Positions 54,356-63,356 of a stretch of DNA of 64,000 nt are shown piece by piece (the stretch's first letter is position 1; the number at the start of each line of letters is the position of its first letter). The stretch spans positions 242,213 to 306,212 of the forward strand of contig NZ_LMDM01000023.1 in assembly GCF_001425825.1 (NCBI RefSeq), written 5' to 3'. Made by a program: the position numbers and the translations under genes. The notes below the pieces were generated by a model. It saw only the letters and a list, made by a program, of their open reading frames with translations. It did not search any database and was not told the origin of the DNA. Source of the DNA: Rhizobacter sp. Root1238. GTDB lineage: Bacteria > Pseudomonadota > Gammaproteobacteria > Burkholderiales > Burkholderiaceae_C.

Positions 54356-55444
54356 ATGGCTCGCCGCAGCAAGCCGCCGGCGCCCGGCGCCTGGGCGGCT
54401 GCGCTGAAGGCCGGCTTCGAGGCCACCTCCACCCAGGTGCAGCAGATGCACCAGGCGATCGCGGACCAGGCCTTCGCGACGGTGCAGCAGGTGCCCGTCG
54501 TCGCCGCGCCGGCCCGCTGGGTGCAGCGGGTGCACGACACCCTCAGCACCGCGGTCCACGCGACGGTGCGCCAGACCGGCGCTACCGTCCTCACGCTGGC
54601 CGGCCATGCCGAGCAGCGCTTCACCGATCCGACACGCCAGCCCGGCACCCGCGAGCTGGCGCTGCGCAGCGCGCTGAACGGCGTTGCCGGCGACGCGCTG
54701 CAAGCCGCCGGCAACCCGCTGGCGGTGCGCATGGCCTTGCTGCCCGCGGGCGTGGCGCCGGGCGAGCGGGTCTGCCTGTTCATCCACGGGCTGGCCTGCG
54801 ACGACGGCAGCTGGACGGTCGAGCGCCGTGCTTCCGACGGCGATTCCTACCCGGCGATGGTCGCGCGCGAGTTCGGCGCGACACCGCTTTTCCTGCGCTA
54901 CAACAGCGGGCTGTCGATCGCCGACAACGGCCGCGCGCTGTCGGCGCTGCTGACGACGTTCATCGCATCGGCGCCGGGGCGCGCCGGCAGCCTCGTGCTG
55001 GTCGGCCACAGCATGGGCGGGCTGGTCGCGCGCGCGGCCTGCGAGCAGGCGGCCGCCGATGGCAGCCCGTGGCTCGAACGAATCCGCATGCTGGTGTGCC
55101 TGGGCACGCCGCACCGAGGCGCGCCGCTGGAGCGGGCCGGGCAGGTGTTGTCGTCGGTGCTGGACGCGTCGGCGATGACGCGGCCGCTGAGCCGGCTGGC
55201 CGATGCGCGCAGCCGTGGCATCCGCGACCTGCGCGATGGCGCGGGGCCGGGCACGGTGGCGGTGCCGATGCGGCTTGTCGCAGGGCTCGGCGACGGGCTG
55301 GTGCGGCCGGGCAGCGCGGGCGACCCGGCGCTGGCCGGCGATGTCGAGCGCGTCGAGATCGACGGCATCGGCCACATGGCATTGCTGAACCACCCACGCG
55401 TCGCGGCCGCGCTGCGGCGCTGGCTGCGCACGACCTGGCCCTGA
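54356..55444 (+). CDS. Alpha/beta hydrolase (lipase/esterase, PGAP1-like)
   Basis: 362 residues. The catalytic Ser219 lies in LVGHSMGGLVAR; VCLFIHGLACDDGSW is the oxyanion-strand block, LGTPHRGAPLERAGQ a lipase-like segment, and IDGIGHMALLNH carries the catalytic His. The N-terminal 120 residues are helical and unassigned (QQMHQAIADQAFATVQQ), somewhat like phasin-type helices. There is no signal peptide. The substrate could be an intracellular lipid or polyhydroxyalkanoate-related ester; this is only a possibility. It starts 15 bp after the small Lys-rich gene and is convergent with mnmC. Confidence 0.87.
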   Translation: MARRSKPPAPGAWAAALKAGFEATSTQVQQMHQAIADQAFATVQQVPVVAAPARWVQRVHDTLSTAVHATVRQTGATVLTLAGHAEQRFTDPTRQPGTRELALRSALNGVAGDALQAAGNPLAVRMALLPAGVAPGERVCLFIHGLACDDGSWTVERRASDGDSYPAMVAREFGATPLFLRYNSGLSIADNGRALSALLTTFIASAPGRAGSLVLVGHSMGGLVARAACEQAAADGSPWLERIRMLVCLGTPHRGAPLERAGQVLSSVLDASAMTRPLSRLADARSRGIRDLRDGAGPGTVAVPMRLVAGLGDGLVRPGSAGDPALAGDVERVEIDGIGHMALLNHPRVAAALRRWLRTTWP

Positions 55445-57409
55445 TCAGCGGGCGTCGCGGCGCGCCCGGCGAGCGACCTGCCGGACGACGAAACGGCCCG
55501 GGTCGATCGCGTCGAGCAGGCTGCTTTCCAGCGGCGCCGGTGCGCCGGTGATCGCCGACGCCAGCACGTCGGCACCGAGCGCCGACCAGGTGATGCCGCG
55601 CGACCCCAGTGCGGTGAACACGAACAGGCCCGGCACGCGCGGCACGAAGCGAACCTGGTCGATCGGCCGCGCAATGGCAGCCTGCAGGTCGGGTACCGCG
55701 CCGACGACCGGCAAGCGGTCGCCCGCGACCCAGCGCCATGCGGTGCGGCCTTGCAGCGTGCCCGCCGCGACCGGCGCGGCCTGGCCGGTCAGCCGCTCGT
55801 ATTGCGCGAGGTTGAGGGCATGGTCGGTCTCCCGCACGTCGGGCGCCATGTCGCCGGCGGCGCTGGTGGCGCCGAACACCGCCTGGCCACCGACCGACGG
55901 CAGCAGGTAGCCTGCGCCGGCCACCGGGAGGCGCGGCAGCGCCCAGCCCGCGTCGGCGGGTGCGAAGCTCAGCTGCCCGCGCACCGCGTCGACGGTCCAC
56001 TCGGGGTGGCCGAGCAGCCGCAGCGCGTCGCCGGCGTTGGCGAGCACGAGGACCGGCGCACGGGCGATCGTGGCGCCTTGCGCATCGCGCAGCTGCCAGT
56101 CGCCGTCGCCTTCGCCTTCGCCGTCTGCCTCCGCGCGGTGGATCGACTCGACCCGCAGCCCGCCGCGCCATTGCACCCGCTCGCCGCCCTGCGCGATGAA
56201 CCAGCGCACCAGCGCGTCGGGCCGCACCCAGCCTCCCTGCGGATAGAACCAGGCCGGCTGGTGCAATGCCAGGCCGGCGAGGCGCGCAGCCGCATCGGCA
56301 TCGAGCGCCTGCACGTAGTCGGCCGGCAGGCCGACCCGATCGATCACCGCCTGCATCGCGGCCGCGCTGGGCAGCGTGGTCTCGAGCCGCAGCAGGCCGT
56401 CGAGCGCACCGGGCACGCCGTCGCGCAACGCGCCGGCGAGCACGCGCGCGATCTCCAGCGCCGCCGCGCGGTTGAAGCGCGCATGCGTGCCGTCCTGCGC
56501 ATTGACGATGCCGTGGAACAGCCCGGCCGGATTGCCCGACGCCTCTTGCGCCGGCTGCGCGTGCCGGTCGATCAGCTCGCACTGCCAGCCCTGCGCGGCG
56601 AGCGCGGCGGCGGTGGCGCTGCCGGCCAGCCCGGCACCGACGACGATCGCGCGGCGCCGCATCGACGGGGCGGCGGCGCGGGCCGGCGCACGGCGCGGCA
56701 CGAAGGCCGGCGCGTAGCGGGCGATCGTGATGTCGCGCTTGCCGCCGCGTCCCGGCACCCGTTCGACCGCGAAGCCGGCCGTCACCAGCCCGTCGCGCAC
56801 CGGGCGCGCGGCGCTCCAGGTGGCCGCCGTCGCGCCCGGTGCGGCAAGCCGCCCCAGGGTCTTCAGCAGCCGGCTGTCCCAGGCCTCGGGGTTGCGTGCG
56901 AGGGCGAAGCCGTCGAGGTAGAACGCATCGACCTCGGCCACCAGCTCGGGCAGCCACGCGCGCGTGTCGCCCAGCGCCAGCAGCAGCTGCACCCGGCCGC
57001 CGTCGAACGACAGGCGGTGCAGGTTCGGCGTCAGCGGGGGCCAGGCGGCTTCGAGCTGGCGCGCGAGCGCGGCCCATTGCGGCTCGCGTGGGACCTGCCG
57101 CAGGTCGTCGCGCCGCAGCGGGTTCAGCTCGGTCGAGATGAACTGCAGCGTGTCGCAGCGCTGCGGGTCGCGCTGCCAGGCATCCCAGGTGGCGAGGAAG
57201 TTGTTGCCCAGGCCGAAGCCGGTCTCCAGCACGACGAAGCGCGGGCGCTGCTGCCAGCGTTGCGGCAGCTGGTTGCCGCCGAGGAACACATGCAAGGCCT
57301 GTTGTGCCGCGCCGGCGAGCGGGTGGTAGACGTCGCCATGGCGCGGCGAGAACGGCAGCCCCTGCGGCGACCAGCCGAGCTCCGCCGGAACGATCGGGCG
57401 CGTGTTCAT
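55445..57409 (-). CDS. mnmC: Bifunctional tRNA mnm5s2U34 biosynthesis protein
   Basis: 654 residues, close to the ~670 of E. coli. The N-terminal domain is the methyltransferase (FVVLETGFGLGNNFLATWDAW, AEVDAFYLDGFALARNPEAW); the C-terminal domain is the FAD-dependent oxidoreductase (AIVVGAGLAGSATAAALAAQ, LGSRGITWSALGADVLAS). It finishes the modified wobble uridine in tRNAs for Lys, Glu, Gln and others. The ATG overlaps the DUF3445 stop (ATGA). Confidence 0.95.
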   Translation of the reverse strand: MNTRPIVPAELGWSPQGLPFSPRHGDVYHPLAGAAQQALHVFLGGNQLPQRWQQRPRFVVLETGFGLGNNFLATWDAWQRDPQRCDTLQFISTELNPLRRDDLRQVPREPQWAALARQLEAAWPPLTPNLHRLSFDGGRVQLLLALGDTRAWLPELVAEVDAFYLDGFALARNPEAWDSRLLKTLGRLAAPGATAATWSAARPVRDGLVTAGFAVERVPGRGGKRDITIARYAPAFVPRRAPARAAAPSMRRRAIVVGAGLAGSATAAALAAQGWQCELIDRHAQPAQEASGNPAGLFHGIVNAQDGTHARFNRAAALEIARVLAGALRDGVPGALDGLLRLETTLPSAAAMQAVIDRVGLPADYVQALDADAAARLAGLALHQPAWFYPQGGWVRPDALVRWFIAQGGERVQWRGGLRVESIHRAEADGEGEGDGDWQLRDAQGATIARAPVLVLANAGDALRLLGHPEWTVDAVRGQLSFAPADAGWALPRLPVAGAGYLLPSVGGQAVFGATSAAGDMAPDVRETDHALNLAQYERLTGQAAPVAAGTLQGRTAWRWVAGDRLPVVGAVPDLQAAIARPIDQVRFVPRVPGLFVFTALGSRGITWSALGADVLASAITGAPAPLESSLLDAIDPGRFVVRQVARRARRDAR

Positions 57410-58353
57410 GCGGCGCGGCGCGACAACCAGTCGAGCAGGCGCGCGCGCGCGTCGGTCAGGCCGCGGTAGGCCAGCACCGCCGGGCTCATCGTCGACAGCG
57501 CGTCGTGCACTTGGCGGGCCTGCGCCGGGTCGGCCAGCGCCTGGGCCAGCGGCGCCACGCCGACGCGGATCGTGAACACCGCCTGGTGCCCGCCGGCCAC
57601 CGGGATGAAGGTCTGGTGCTCGGTGCGGAAGAAGGCGCGCGACGCGAGCTCGTCGGCCGTCGCGGTCGGCGGCCACGGTGCCGGGTCGACGCGATCGGGG
57701 TGGGCGTGCAGCCGCGGATGGCGCGTGATCGTCCAGACGAAGCGCTCCCAGCGGTCGGCCTGCGTGACGAGCCGCGCGAGGTGGTCGCTGGCGTTGACGA
57801 GCAACTGGTTGTCGGCGACCGGCGCGTGCACCTCGGCGAAATGCCGGCCGACCTTGTCTTCGGGCGCCCAGTTCGATGGCAGGCAGACCGCGAGCCATGG
57901 GATGCGGGCGCTGTCGCCGTCGATGACCGCGAAGTCTTCGGCGAAGGCCAGGCTCAGCAGCGCCGGCAGCCGCCACCGGCCGGGCAGGGCGTGCAGGCAG
58001 GGGCCGATCCCGGGCACCGGGTCGGCTTCGGGCACCGGCTCGTCGCCCAGCAGCGACCACCCGAGCCATCGCGCATGCCAACGGCCATCGCTGCCGTGTT
58101 GCCATGCCGCCGGATGCTCTGCCGCCGCGTGCTCGCACAAGGCCCGCAAGGCCCCGGCGGCCTCGAAGCCGGGCGTGGCGAGCAGGGCCTGCGTGGGGAA
58201 ATCGCGCAGCACCTCCAGCTTTTCGCGCAGCGTCGGATCGCCGGGCCGCGATGGCGTCAGCTGCGGCGCGCCAGGCGCGAGCCGGCGCAGGCCGGGCTGC
58301 ATCCGGAACGGCGCAGTGACGGTGGCGAAGTCGAAGCCGGCAGCAGGGCTCAT
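57406..58353 (-). CDS. DUF3445 family protein (haem-dependent oxidative N-demethylase-like)
   Basis: 315 residues of the DUF3445 family, which includes the alpha subunit of a haem-dependent oxidative N-demethylase. Visible family features: FRMQPGLRRL, LPSNWAPEDKVGRHFAEVHAPV (His candidates for haem binding) and FFRTEHQTFIPV. No partner subunits are nearby. It overlaps mnmC by 4 nt, so it is translated with it, but no functional link is known. The start at 58353 matches the family; a frame nine codons longer lacks support. Confidence 0.8.
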   Translation of the reverse strand: MSPAAGFDFATVTAPFRMQPGLRRLAPGAPQLTPSRPGDPTLREKLEVLRDFPTQALLATPGFEAAGALRALCEHAAAEHPAAWQHGSDGRWHARWLGWSLLGDEPVPEADPVPGIGPCLHALPGRWRLPALLSLAFAEDFAVIDGDSARIPWLAVCLPSNWAPEDKVGRHFAEVHAPVADNQLLVNASDHLARLVTQADRWERFVWTITRHPRLHAHPDRVDPAPWPPTATADELASRAFFRTEHQTFIPVAGGHQAVFTIRVGVAPLAQALADPAQARQVHDALSTMSPAVLAYRGLTDARARLLDWLSRRAA

Positions 58354-58419
58354 GGTCACGGACGGTAGCAAAAAGGGCACCCGAGGGTGCCCTTTGTGGG
58401 GAGAGTGCGGCAGGCGCGA

Positions 58420-58974
58420 TCAGACGCGCTTGCGGTACTCGTGCGTGCGGGTGTCGATTTCGATCTTGTCGCCGGTTTCGACGAACAGCGGCACCGAGAT
58501 CTCGAAGCCGGTGGCCAGCTTCGCCGGCTTCAGCACCTTGCCCGAGGTGTCGCCCTTGACGGCCGGCTCGGTGTAGGTGATCTCGCGCACCAGGCTGGTC
58601 GGCAGTTCGACCGAGATGGCCTTGCCGTCGTAGAACACCACTTCGACCGGCATCGCGTCTTCGAGGTACTGCACCGCGTCGCCCATGTTCTCGGCCTCGA
58701 CCTCGAACTGGTTGTACTCGGCGTCCATGAACGCGTACATCGGGTCGGCGAAGTAGGAGTAGGTGCACTCCTTCTTGTCGAGGATGATCTGGTCCATCTT
58801 GTCGTCGGCCTTGAAGACGACTTCGGTGCCCGAGTTGTTCAAGAGGCTCTTGAGCTTCATGCGGACGGTGGCGGCATTGCGGCCACCGCGGCTGTATTCG
58901 GTTTTCAGCACGACCATCGGGTTCTTGTCGTGCATGATCACGTTGCCTGCGCGAATTTCCTGTGCGATTTTCAT
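58420..58974 (-). CDS. efp: Elongation factor P, Arg32 type
   Basis: 184 residues, three beta-barrel domains. It rescues ribosomes stalled on polyproline stretches. The tip of domain I is [12 protein letters not shown] with Arg32, the residue that EarP rhamnosylates in Betaproteobacteria and Pseudomonas, instead of the Lys34 of E. coli. The earP gene follows in the reverse genomic direction (59107-60165), upstream on the same strand. GGAA lies 7 nt before the ATG. A 13-bp tandem repeat sits in the leader. Confidence 0.97.
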   Translation of the reverse strand: MKIAQEIRAGNVIMHDKNPMVVLKTEYSRGGRNAATVRMKLKSLLNNSGTEVVFKADDKMDQIILDKKECTYSYFADPMYAFMDAEYNQFEVEAENMGDAVQYLEDAMPVEVVFYDGKAISVELPTSLVREITYTEPAVKGDTSGKVLKPAKLATGFEISVPLFVETGDKIEIDTRTHEYRKRV

Positions 58975-59004
58975 AACGGTTTCCGTGGGGCGGTGTCGAT
59001 CGGG

Positions 59005-59053
59005 CTGTATCAGTTATCTGTATCAGTTATCTGTATCAGCTATCTGTATCAGC
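59005..59053. repeat. 13-bp tandem repeat in the efp upstream region (3.8 copies)
   Basis: Unit CTGTATCAGTTAT (plus strand): copies at 59005 and 59018 are identical, the one at 59031 has one change, and a partial copy follows at 59044. It lies 31-79 bp upstream of the efp ATG, between efp and earP. Confidence 0.95.
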
Positions 59054-59106
59054 AACATCAGCGCGCGCCGGAATCGATCCACCCAGAACGCGCAAAGCCG
59101 GCGATT

Positions 59107-60165
59107 TTATAGCGATTCGGCGACGAAGGACAGCAACTGACTGGCGAGGTCGGCCTGGGTGAGCAGCGCTTTGCGCCAAATCAGGCACTGCGCCTGCCAG
59201 GATGTGCGGTCCGGGCCGGCCGCCGGCGCCGCCTGCAGGCCGTTCCAGGCGCGCCAGGCGGCACGGATGTCGGACGACGCGTCGAAGCGATCCAGGAAGG
59301 CGTGCAGCTTCAACGCGTGCACCCCGTCGTGCTGCGGGTAGATCTGCCAGATGAACGGCCGGCCGGCCCAGAGCGCGCGGACCAGCGAATCCTCGCCGCG
59401 CACGAAATTCAGGTCGCAGGCCCACAGCAGCCGGTCGAATTCCGGCTGCGTGAGATAGAGCAGCGACTGCACCCGCACCGACGCCGGCAGTGCCGGCAAC
59501 GCTGGCGCGGTGCCGGGCACCAGCAGCAGCGTTCGCCGATGGCCGGCGTGCTCCAGGCTGCCGAGCAAGGCATCGGCCGACGGCACCTGGTAGCAGAACA
59601 GGCTGGCCAGCTGCTCGCCCGGCTGCGGCGCGATCCGGTGGGCCGCGAGCCAGGCGTCGCGGTCGAAGGCCTCGCGCTGCGCCATCAGGTCCGGCTCGCG
59701 CAGCAGCCCGCCGGTGGCGGGCGTGAAGCCGGGGTAGAAGAACCACTTGCCGAAGCCGCGCGCCGGCCCGTGCATCTGCGGCGAGCGCAGGCGGTGGCTG
59801 CGCTCGACATAGCCTTCGGCGCTCAGGTATTCGAGGTTGATCCACACCGGCTTGCGCGGCGCTTCGGCCGCTTTTTCGGCGATGCGCACCAGCACCGCCG
59901 GCGGCAGTTCGCAGCCGAAGGCCTCGATCACCACGTCGCCGATCGGCCGGGTGTCGTCTTCCGCCTCGGGCCAGGCCCGCAGCTCGACGCCGGCCGCGCC
60001 GCCCGGCGCCATCCATGCGAGCGCGCGCGCATCGTCGACCCACAGCCGCACCCGTTCGCCGCGCGCGGCCAGGTCGGCGGCAAGGCGCCAGCACACGCCG
60101 ATGTCGCCGAAGTTGTCGACGACGCGGCAGAAGAGATCCCATTGCAGCTGCGGCATGCGCGGCAT
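59107..60165 (-). CDS. earP: EF-P arginine rhamnosyltransferase
   Basis: 352 residues of the EarP (DUF2331) family. It transfers rhamnose from dTDP-rhamnose to Arg32 of EF-P. The catalytic acids are in [15 protein letters not shown] (D17, D21), and [14 protein letters not shown] with [10 protein letters not shown] form the nucleotide-sugar site. It is encoded immediately upstream of efp on the same strand, as in other Betaproteobacteria. The start is either ATG 60165 or 60156; neither has a clear Shine-Dalgarno. It is divergent from uvrC (26 bp). Confidence 0.95.
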   Translation of the reverse strand: MPRMPQLQWDLFCRVVDNFGDIGVCWRLAADLAARGERVRLWVDDARALAWMAPGGAAGVELRAWPEAEDDTRPIGDVVIEAFGCELPPAVLVRIAEKAAEAPRKPVWINLEYLSAEGYVERSHRLRSPQMHGPARGFGKWFFYPGFTPATGGLLREPDLMAQREAFDRDAWLAAHRIAPQPGEQLASLFCYQVPSADALLGSLEHAGHRRTLLLVPGTAPALPALPASVRVQSLLYLTQPEFDRLLWACDLNFVRGEDSLVRALWAGRPFIWQIYPQHDGVHALKLHAFLDRFDASSDIRAAWRAWNGLQAAPAAGPDRTSWQAQCLIWRKALLTQADLASQLLSFVAESL

Positions 60166-60191
60166 TATCGGCAGCGGCACAATCCCGGGCG

Positions 60192-62171
60192 ATGAACGAG
60201 ACGACGTCGTTGCCCGAAGAAGAGCCTGCCGCGCCCGCGGATTCCAGCCTGTCCGCCGATGCCGGCCGCGAGCGCCTGCTCGCCGAGGTGCTGGCGCTGC
60301 CCGGCCTGCCGGGCGTCTACCGCTACTTCGACGCGCAGGACGCGGTGCTGTACGTCGGCAAGGCACGCGACCTGAAGAAGCGCGTCTCGAGCTACTTCCA
60401 GAAGAACCATGGCGGCACGCGCATCGGCCACATGGTCGGCAAGATCGTGCGGATGGAGACCACGGTCGTGCGCTCGGAAGCCGAGGCGCTGCTGCTCGAG
60501 AACAACCTGATCAAGACGCTCAACCCGCGCTACAACATCCTGTTCCGCGACGACAAGAGCTACCCCTACCTGAAGATCGTCTCGCACGAATTCCCGCGCA
60601 TGGCGTACTTCCGCGGCGCGGTCGACCGCCGGCACCGCTACTTCGGGCCGTACCCGAGCGCGTGGGCGGTGAAGGAATCGATCCAGCTGCTGCAGAAGGT
60701 GTTCCACCTGCGCACCTGCGAAGACACCGTCTTCAACAACCGCACGCGGCCCTGCCTGCTGTACCAGATCAAGCGCTGCTCCGGCCCGTGCGTCGACTAC
60801 ATCGCCGCCGACGACTACGCGCGCGACGTGGCGAACGCCGAGCGCTTCCTGCTCGGCCAGCAGCAGGAGGTGATGGACGGGCTGCAGGCGCAGATGATGG
60901 CGCACGCCGAGGCGTTGCAGTTCGAGCAGGCGGCCGAGATCCGCAACCAGCTCGGCGCGTTGTCGAAGGTGCTGCACCAGCAGTCGGTCGAGGACAACAC
61001 CGGCGTGTCGACGAAGGACGCCGACATCCTCGCGGTGAAGGTGCAGGGCGGACGTGCCTGCGTGAACCTCGCGATGGTGCGCGGCGGGCGGCACCTGGGC
61101 GACCGGCCGTACTTCCCGGCGCACGTCGAGGACGGCACCGAGATCGCGGCCGATGCCGCGGAAGGCGAGGCCGCCGACGCTGCCGCGCGCTCGTCGCCCG
61201 AGGTGCAGGTGCTGGAGGCCTTCATCGCGCAGCACTACCTCGACAGCGAGGTGCCGCCGCTGCTGGTGCTGAGCCACCCGGTCGGCAAGGCGCTGATCGA
61301 TGCGCTGACCGAGCACAGCGGCACCCGGGTGACTGCGCAGCACCAGCCGCGCGACGCGCGCCGGGCCTGGCTGGACATGTGCATCCAGGGCGCGCAGCTG
61401 AAACTCGCGCGGCTGCTGTCGGAGGAAGGCTCGCAGCAGGCGCGCACGCGCGCGCTGGTCGAGGCGCTGGACCTGTCGCCGGAGAACCTGGACACATTCC
61501 GAATCGAGTGTTTCGACATCAGCCACACCGCCGGCGAATCGACGCAGGCCTCGTGCGTGGTGTTCGAGACCCACAAGATGCAGAACGCGCAGTACCGTCG
61601 CTACAACATCGAGGGCGTGACCGGCGGCGACGACTACGCCGCGATGCGCCAGGTGCTGACGCGGCGCTACAGCAAGATCGCCGCGGTGCTGGCCGACGCA
61701 CCGGCCGCGCCTGCCACGGTGCGCATGCCCGACCTGGTGCTGGTCGACGGCGGGCGAGGCCAGGTCAGCATGGCGCGCGAGGTGTTCGAGGAGCTCGGCC
61801 TGGACCTGTCGCTGATCGTCGGCGTCGAGAAGGGCGAAGGCCGCAAGGTCGGCCTCGAGGAACTGGTGTTCGCCGATGGCCGCCAGAAGGTCTACCTCGG
61901 CAAGGATTCGGCGGCGCTGATGCTGGTGGCGCAGATCCGCGATGAGGCGCACCGCTTCGCGATCACCGGCATGCGCGCGCGGCGTGCCAGCGTGCGCACC
62001 GGCGGCAGCCGGCTCGAAGACATACCCGGCGTGGGGCCGAAGAAACGTGCGAAACTTTTGCAGCGCTTCGGAGGCGTGCGTGGCGTGGGCCATGCGAGCG
62101 TGGAAGATCTCGTCACCGTCGAGGGGATCTCCAGAGAACTGGCGGAGGAGATCTATCGTGCGTTGCATTGA
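60192..62171 (+). CDS. uvrC: Excinuclease ABC subunit C
   Basis: 659 residues. It makes both incisions in nucleotide excision repair. The N-terminal GIY-YIG domain ([20 protein letters not shown]), Cys-containing CSGPC, the UVR helix that meets UvrB ([18 protein letters not shown]), the RNase H-like domain ([25 protein letters not shown]) and C-terminal helix-hairpin-helix ([18 protein letters not shown]) are all present. There is an insertion of about 25 Ala/Asp/Glu-rich residues ([20 protein letters not shown]) in the middle. Confidence 0.97.
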   Translation: MNETTSLPEEEPAAPADSSLSADAGRERLLAEVLALPGLPGVYRYFDAQDAVLYVGKARDLKKRVSSYFQKNHGGTRIGHMVGKIVRMETTVVRSEAEALLLENNLIKTLNPRYNILFRDDKSYPYLKIVSHEFPRMAYFRGAVDRRHRYFGPYPSAWAVKESIQLLQKVFHLRTCEDTVFNNRTRPCLLYQIKRCSGPCVDYIAADDYARDVANAERFLLGQQQEVMDGLQAQMMAHAEALQFEQAAEIRNQLGALSKVLHQQSVEDNTGVSTKDADILAVKVQGGRACVNLAMVRGGRHLGDRPYFPAHVEDGTEIAADAAEGEAADAAARSSPEVQVLEAFIAQHYLDSEVPPLLVLSHPVGKALIDALTEHSGTRVTAQHQPRDARRAWLDMCIQGAQLKLARLLSEEGSQQARTRALVEALDLSPENLDTFRIECFDISHTAGESTQASCVVFETHKMQNAQYRRYNIEGVTGGDDYAAMRQVLTRRYSKIAAVLADAPAAPATVRMPDLVLVDGGRGQVSMAREVFEELGLDLSLIVGVEKGEGRKVGLEELVFADGRQKVYLGKDSAALMLVAQIRDEAHRFAITGMRARRASVRTGGSRLEDIPGVGPKKRAKLLQRFGGVRGVGHASVEDLVTVEGISRELAEEIYRALH

Positions 62172-62766
62172 TCGGACTGACCACCCCCGAGACGCCTGCG
62201 GCGTCTCCCCCTCAAGGGGGCGCCGCCGGCGGCCCGGCAAAGCCGGTTCCGCGGCGTCCGCTTGGTTGTCGCTGGCCTGCGGCTTTGCTCTGTTGCTTGC
62301 GGGCTGCGGATCGACTCCCGCACCCTCTCCAGCGCCTGCCCCCGCGCCTGTGTCGCGGCCTGCGCCGGCTCCCGCACCCGCAACCGCTGCGCCGGCCCCC
62401 GCACCCGGCGGCTTCGTCAAGCTGACGGCGCCGGGCCCGGTGCGCAACTGGAACGAAGTGCGCCTGCAGGCCGCGCGGCGCATGGTCGCGTCGAACCCGA
62501 ACGGCACCTACATGAGCCGCCCGCCCGACATCCTGCTGGCGATCCCGGTGCTCGAGGTCGAGCTGAACTCCGACGGCAGCGTGCGCCGCATCGATGTGCT
62601 GCGCTACCCGGGCCAGGCACCCGAGACCACGCAGATCGCGATCGACGCGATCAAGCGCGCCGCGCCGTTCGGCGATGTGTCGAAGCTGCCCAAGCCCTGG
62701 AAGTTCGTCGAGACCTTCCTGTTCGACGACGACAAGCGCTTCAAGCCGCGCACGCTGGATCCCTGA
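62158..62766 (+). CDS. TonB C-terminal-like lipoprotein (start uncertain)
   Basis: 202 residues from a GTG that overlaps uvrC by 14 nt. The lipobox is ALLLAGC, followed by a Pro-Ala linker and a C-terminal domain similar to TonB-C ([20 protein letters not shown], then [13 protein letters not shown]). The first ~30 codons run through a dispersed repeat (62187-62254) and look unlike a normal n-region, so a TTG at about 62263, just before [14 protein letters not shown], is an alternative start. The family is thought to act in the envelope; no energy-transducing role is shown. pgsA follows in 14 bp. Confidence 0.75.
   Translation: MRCIDRTDHPRDACGVSPSRGRRRRPGKAGSAASAWLSLACGFALLLAGCGSTPAPSPAPAPAPVSRPAPAPAPATAAPAPAPGGFVKLTAPGPVRNWNEVRLQAARRMVASNPNGTYMSRPPDILLAIPVLEVELNSDGSVRRIDVLRYPGQAPETTQIAIDAIKRAAPFGDVSKLPKPWKFVETFLFDDDKRFKPRTLDP
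62187..62254. repeat. Multi-hairpin dispersed repeat downstream of uvrC
   Basis: Contains GAGACGCC-TGC-GGCGTCTC (62189-62207), CCCCC-TCAA-GGGGG (62207-62220), the 12-bp palindrome GCCGCCGGCGGC (62222-62233) and CCGGC-AAA-GCCGG (62234-62246). Arrays with this order occur at many intergenic sites in Burkholderiales. It could end the uvrC transcript. Confidence 0.7.
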
Positions 62767-62780
62767 AGAACTTGGGCACA

Positions 62781-63356
62781 ATGCCGCCCATGTTCTTCAA
62801 TCTCCCGACGCTGCTGACCTGGGCGCGCATCGTTTCGATTCCGCTGGTCGTCGGGGTGTTCTACCTCGACGTCAAGGAACCGCACCAGAACCTGATCGCG
62901 ACGGTGCTGTTCATCGTCGTCGCGCTGACCGACTGGGCCGACGGCTACCTGGCCCGCCGCCTCAACATGACGTCGTCGTTCGGCGCCTTCCTCGATCCGG
63001 TGGCCGACAAGTTTCTCGTCTGCGCCGCGCTGCTGGTGCTGGTGCACCTGGGCCGGCTGCATGCGCTGATCGCGCTGGTGATCATCGGCCGCGAGATCGC
63101 GATCTCGGCGCTGCGCGAATGGATGGCGCAGATCGGCGCCTCCCGCAGTGTCGCGGTGCACATGCTCGGCAAGCTGAAGACCACCGTGCAGATGATCGCG
63201 ATCCCCTTTCTGCTGTACCACGGCACGCTGTTCGGCCTGATCGACACGCAGCTGTGGGGCACCTGGCTGATCTATGCATCGGCGGTGCTGACGATCTGGT
63301 CGATGGTGTACTACCTGCAGAAGGCGCTGCCGGAGATCCGAGCCAAGGTGCGATGA
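62781..63356 (+). CDS. pgsA: CDP-diacylglycerol-glycerol-3-phosphate 3-phosphatidyltransferase
   Basis: 191 residues with four or more membrane segments. It makes phosphatidylglycerophosphate, the precursor of acidic phospholipids. The CDP-alcohol signature D-G-x2-A-R-x8-G-x3-D-x3-D reads DGYLARR...GAFLDPVADK. Starts at 62781 (MPPMFFN) and 62790 are both possible. Its stop overlaps the following transporter (ATGA). Confidence 0.95.
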   Translation: MPPMFFNLPTLLTWARIVSIPLVVGVFYLDVKEPHQNLIATVLFIVVALTDWADGYLARRLNMTSSFGAFLDPVADKFLVCAALLVLVHLGRLHALIALVIIGREIAISALREWMAQIGASRSVAVHMLGKLKTTVQMIAIPFLLYHGTLFGLIDTQLWGTWLIYASAVLTIWSMVYYLQKALPEIRAKVR

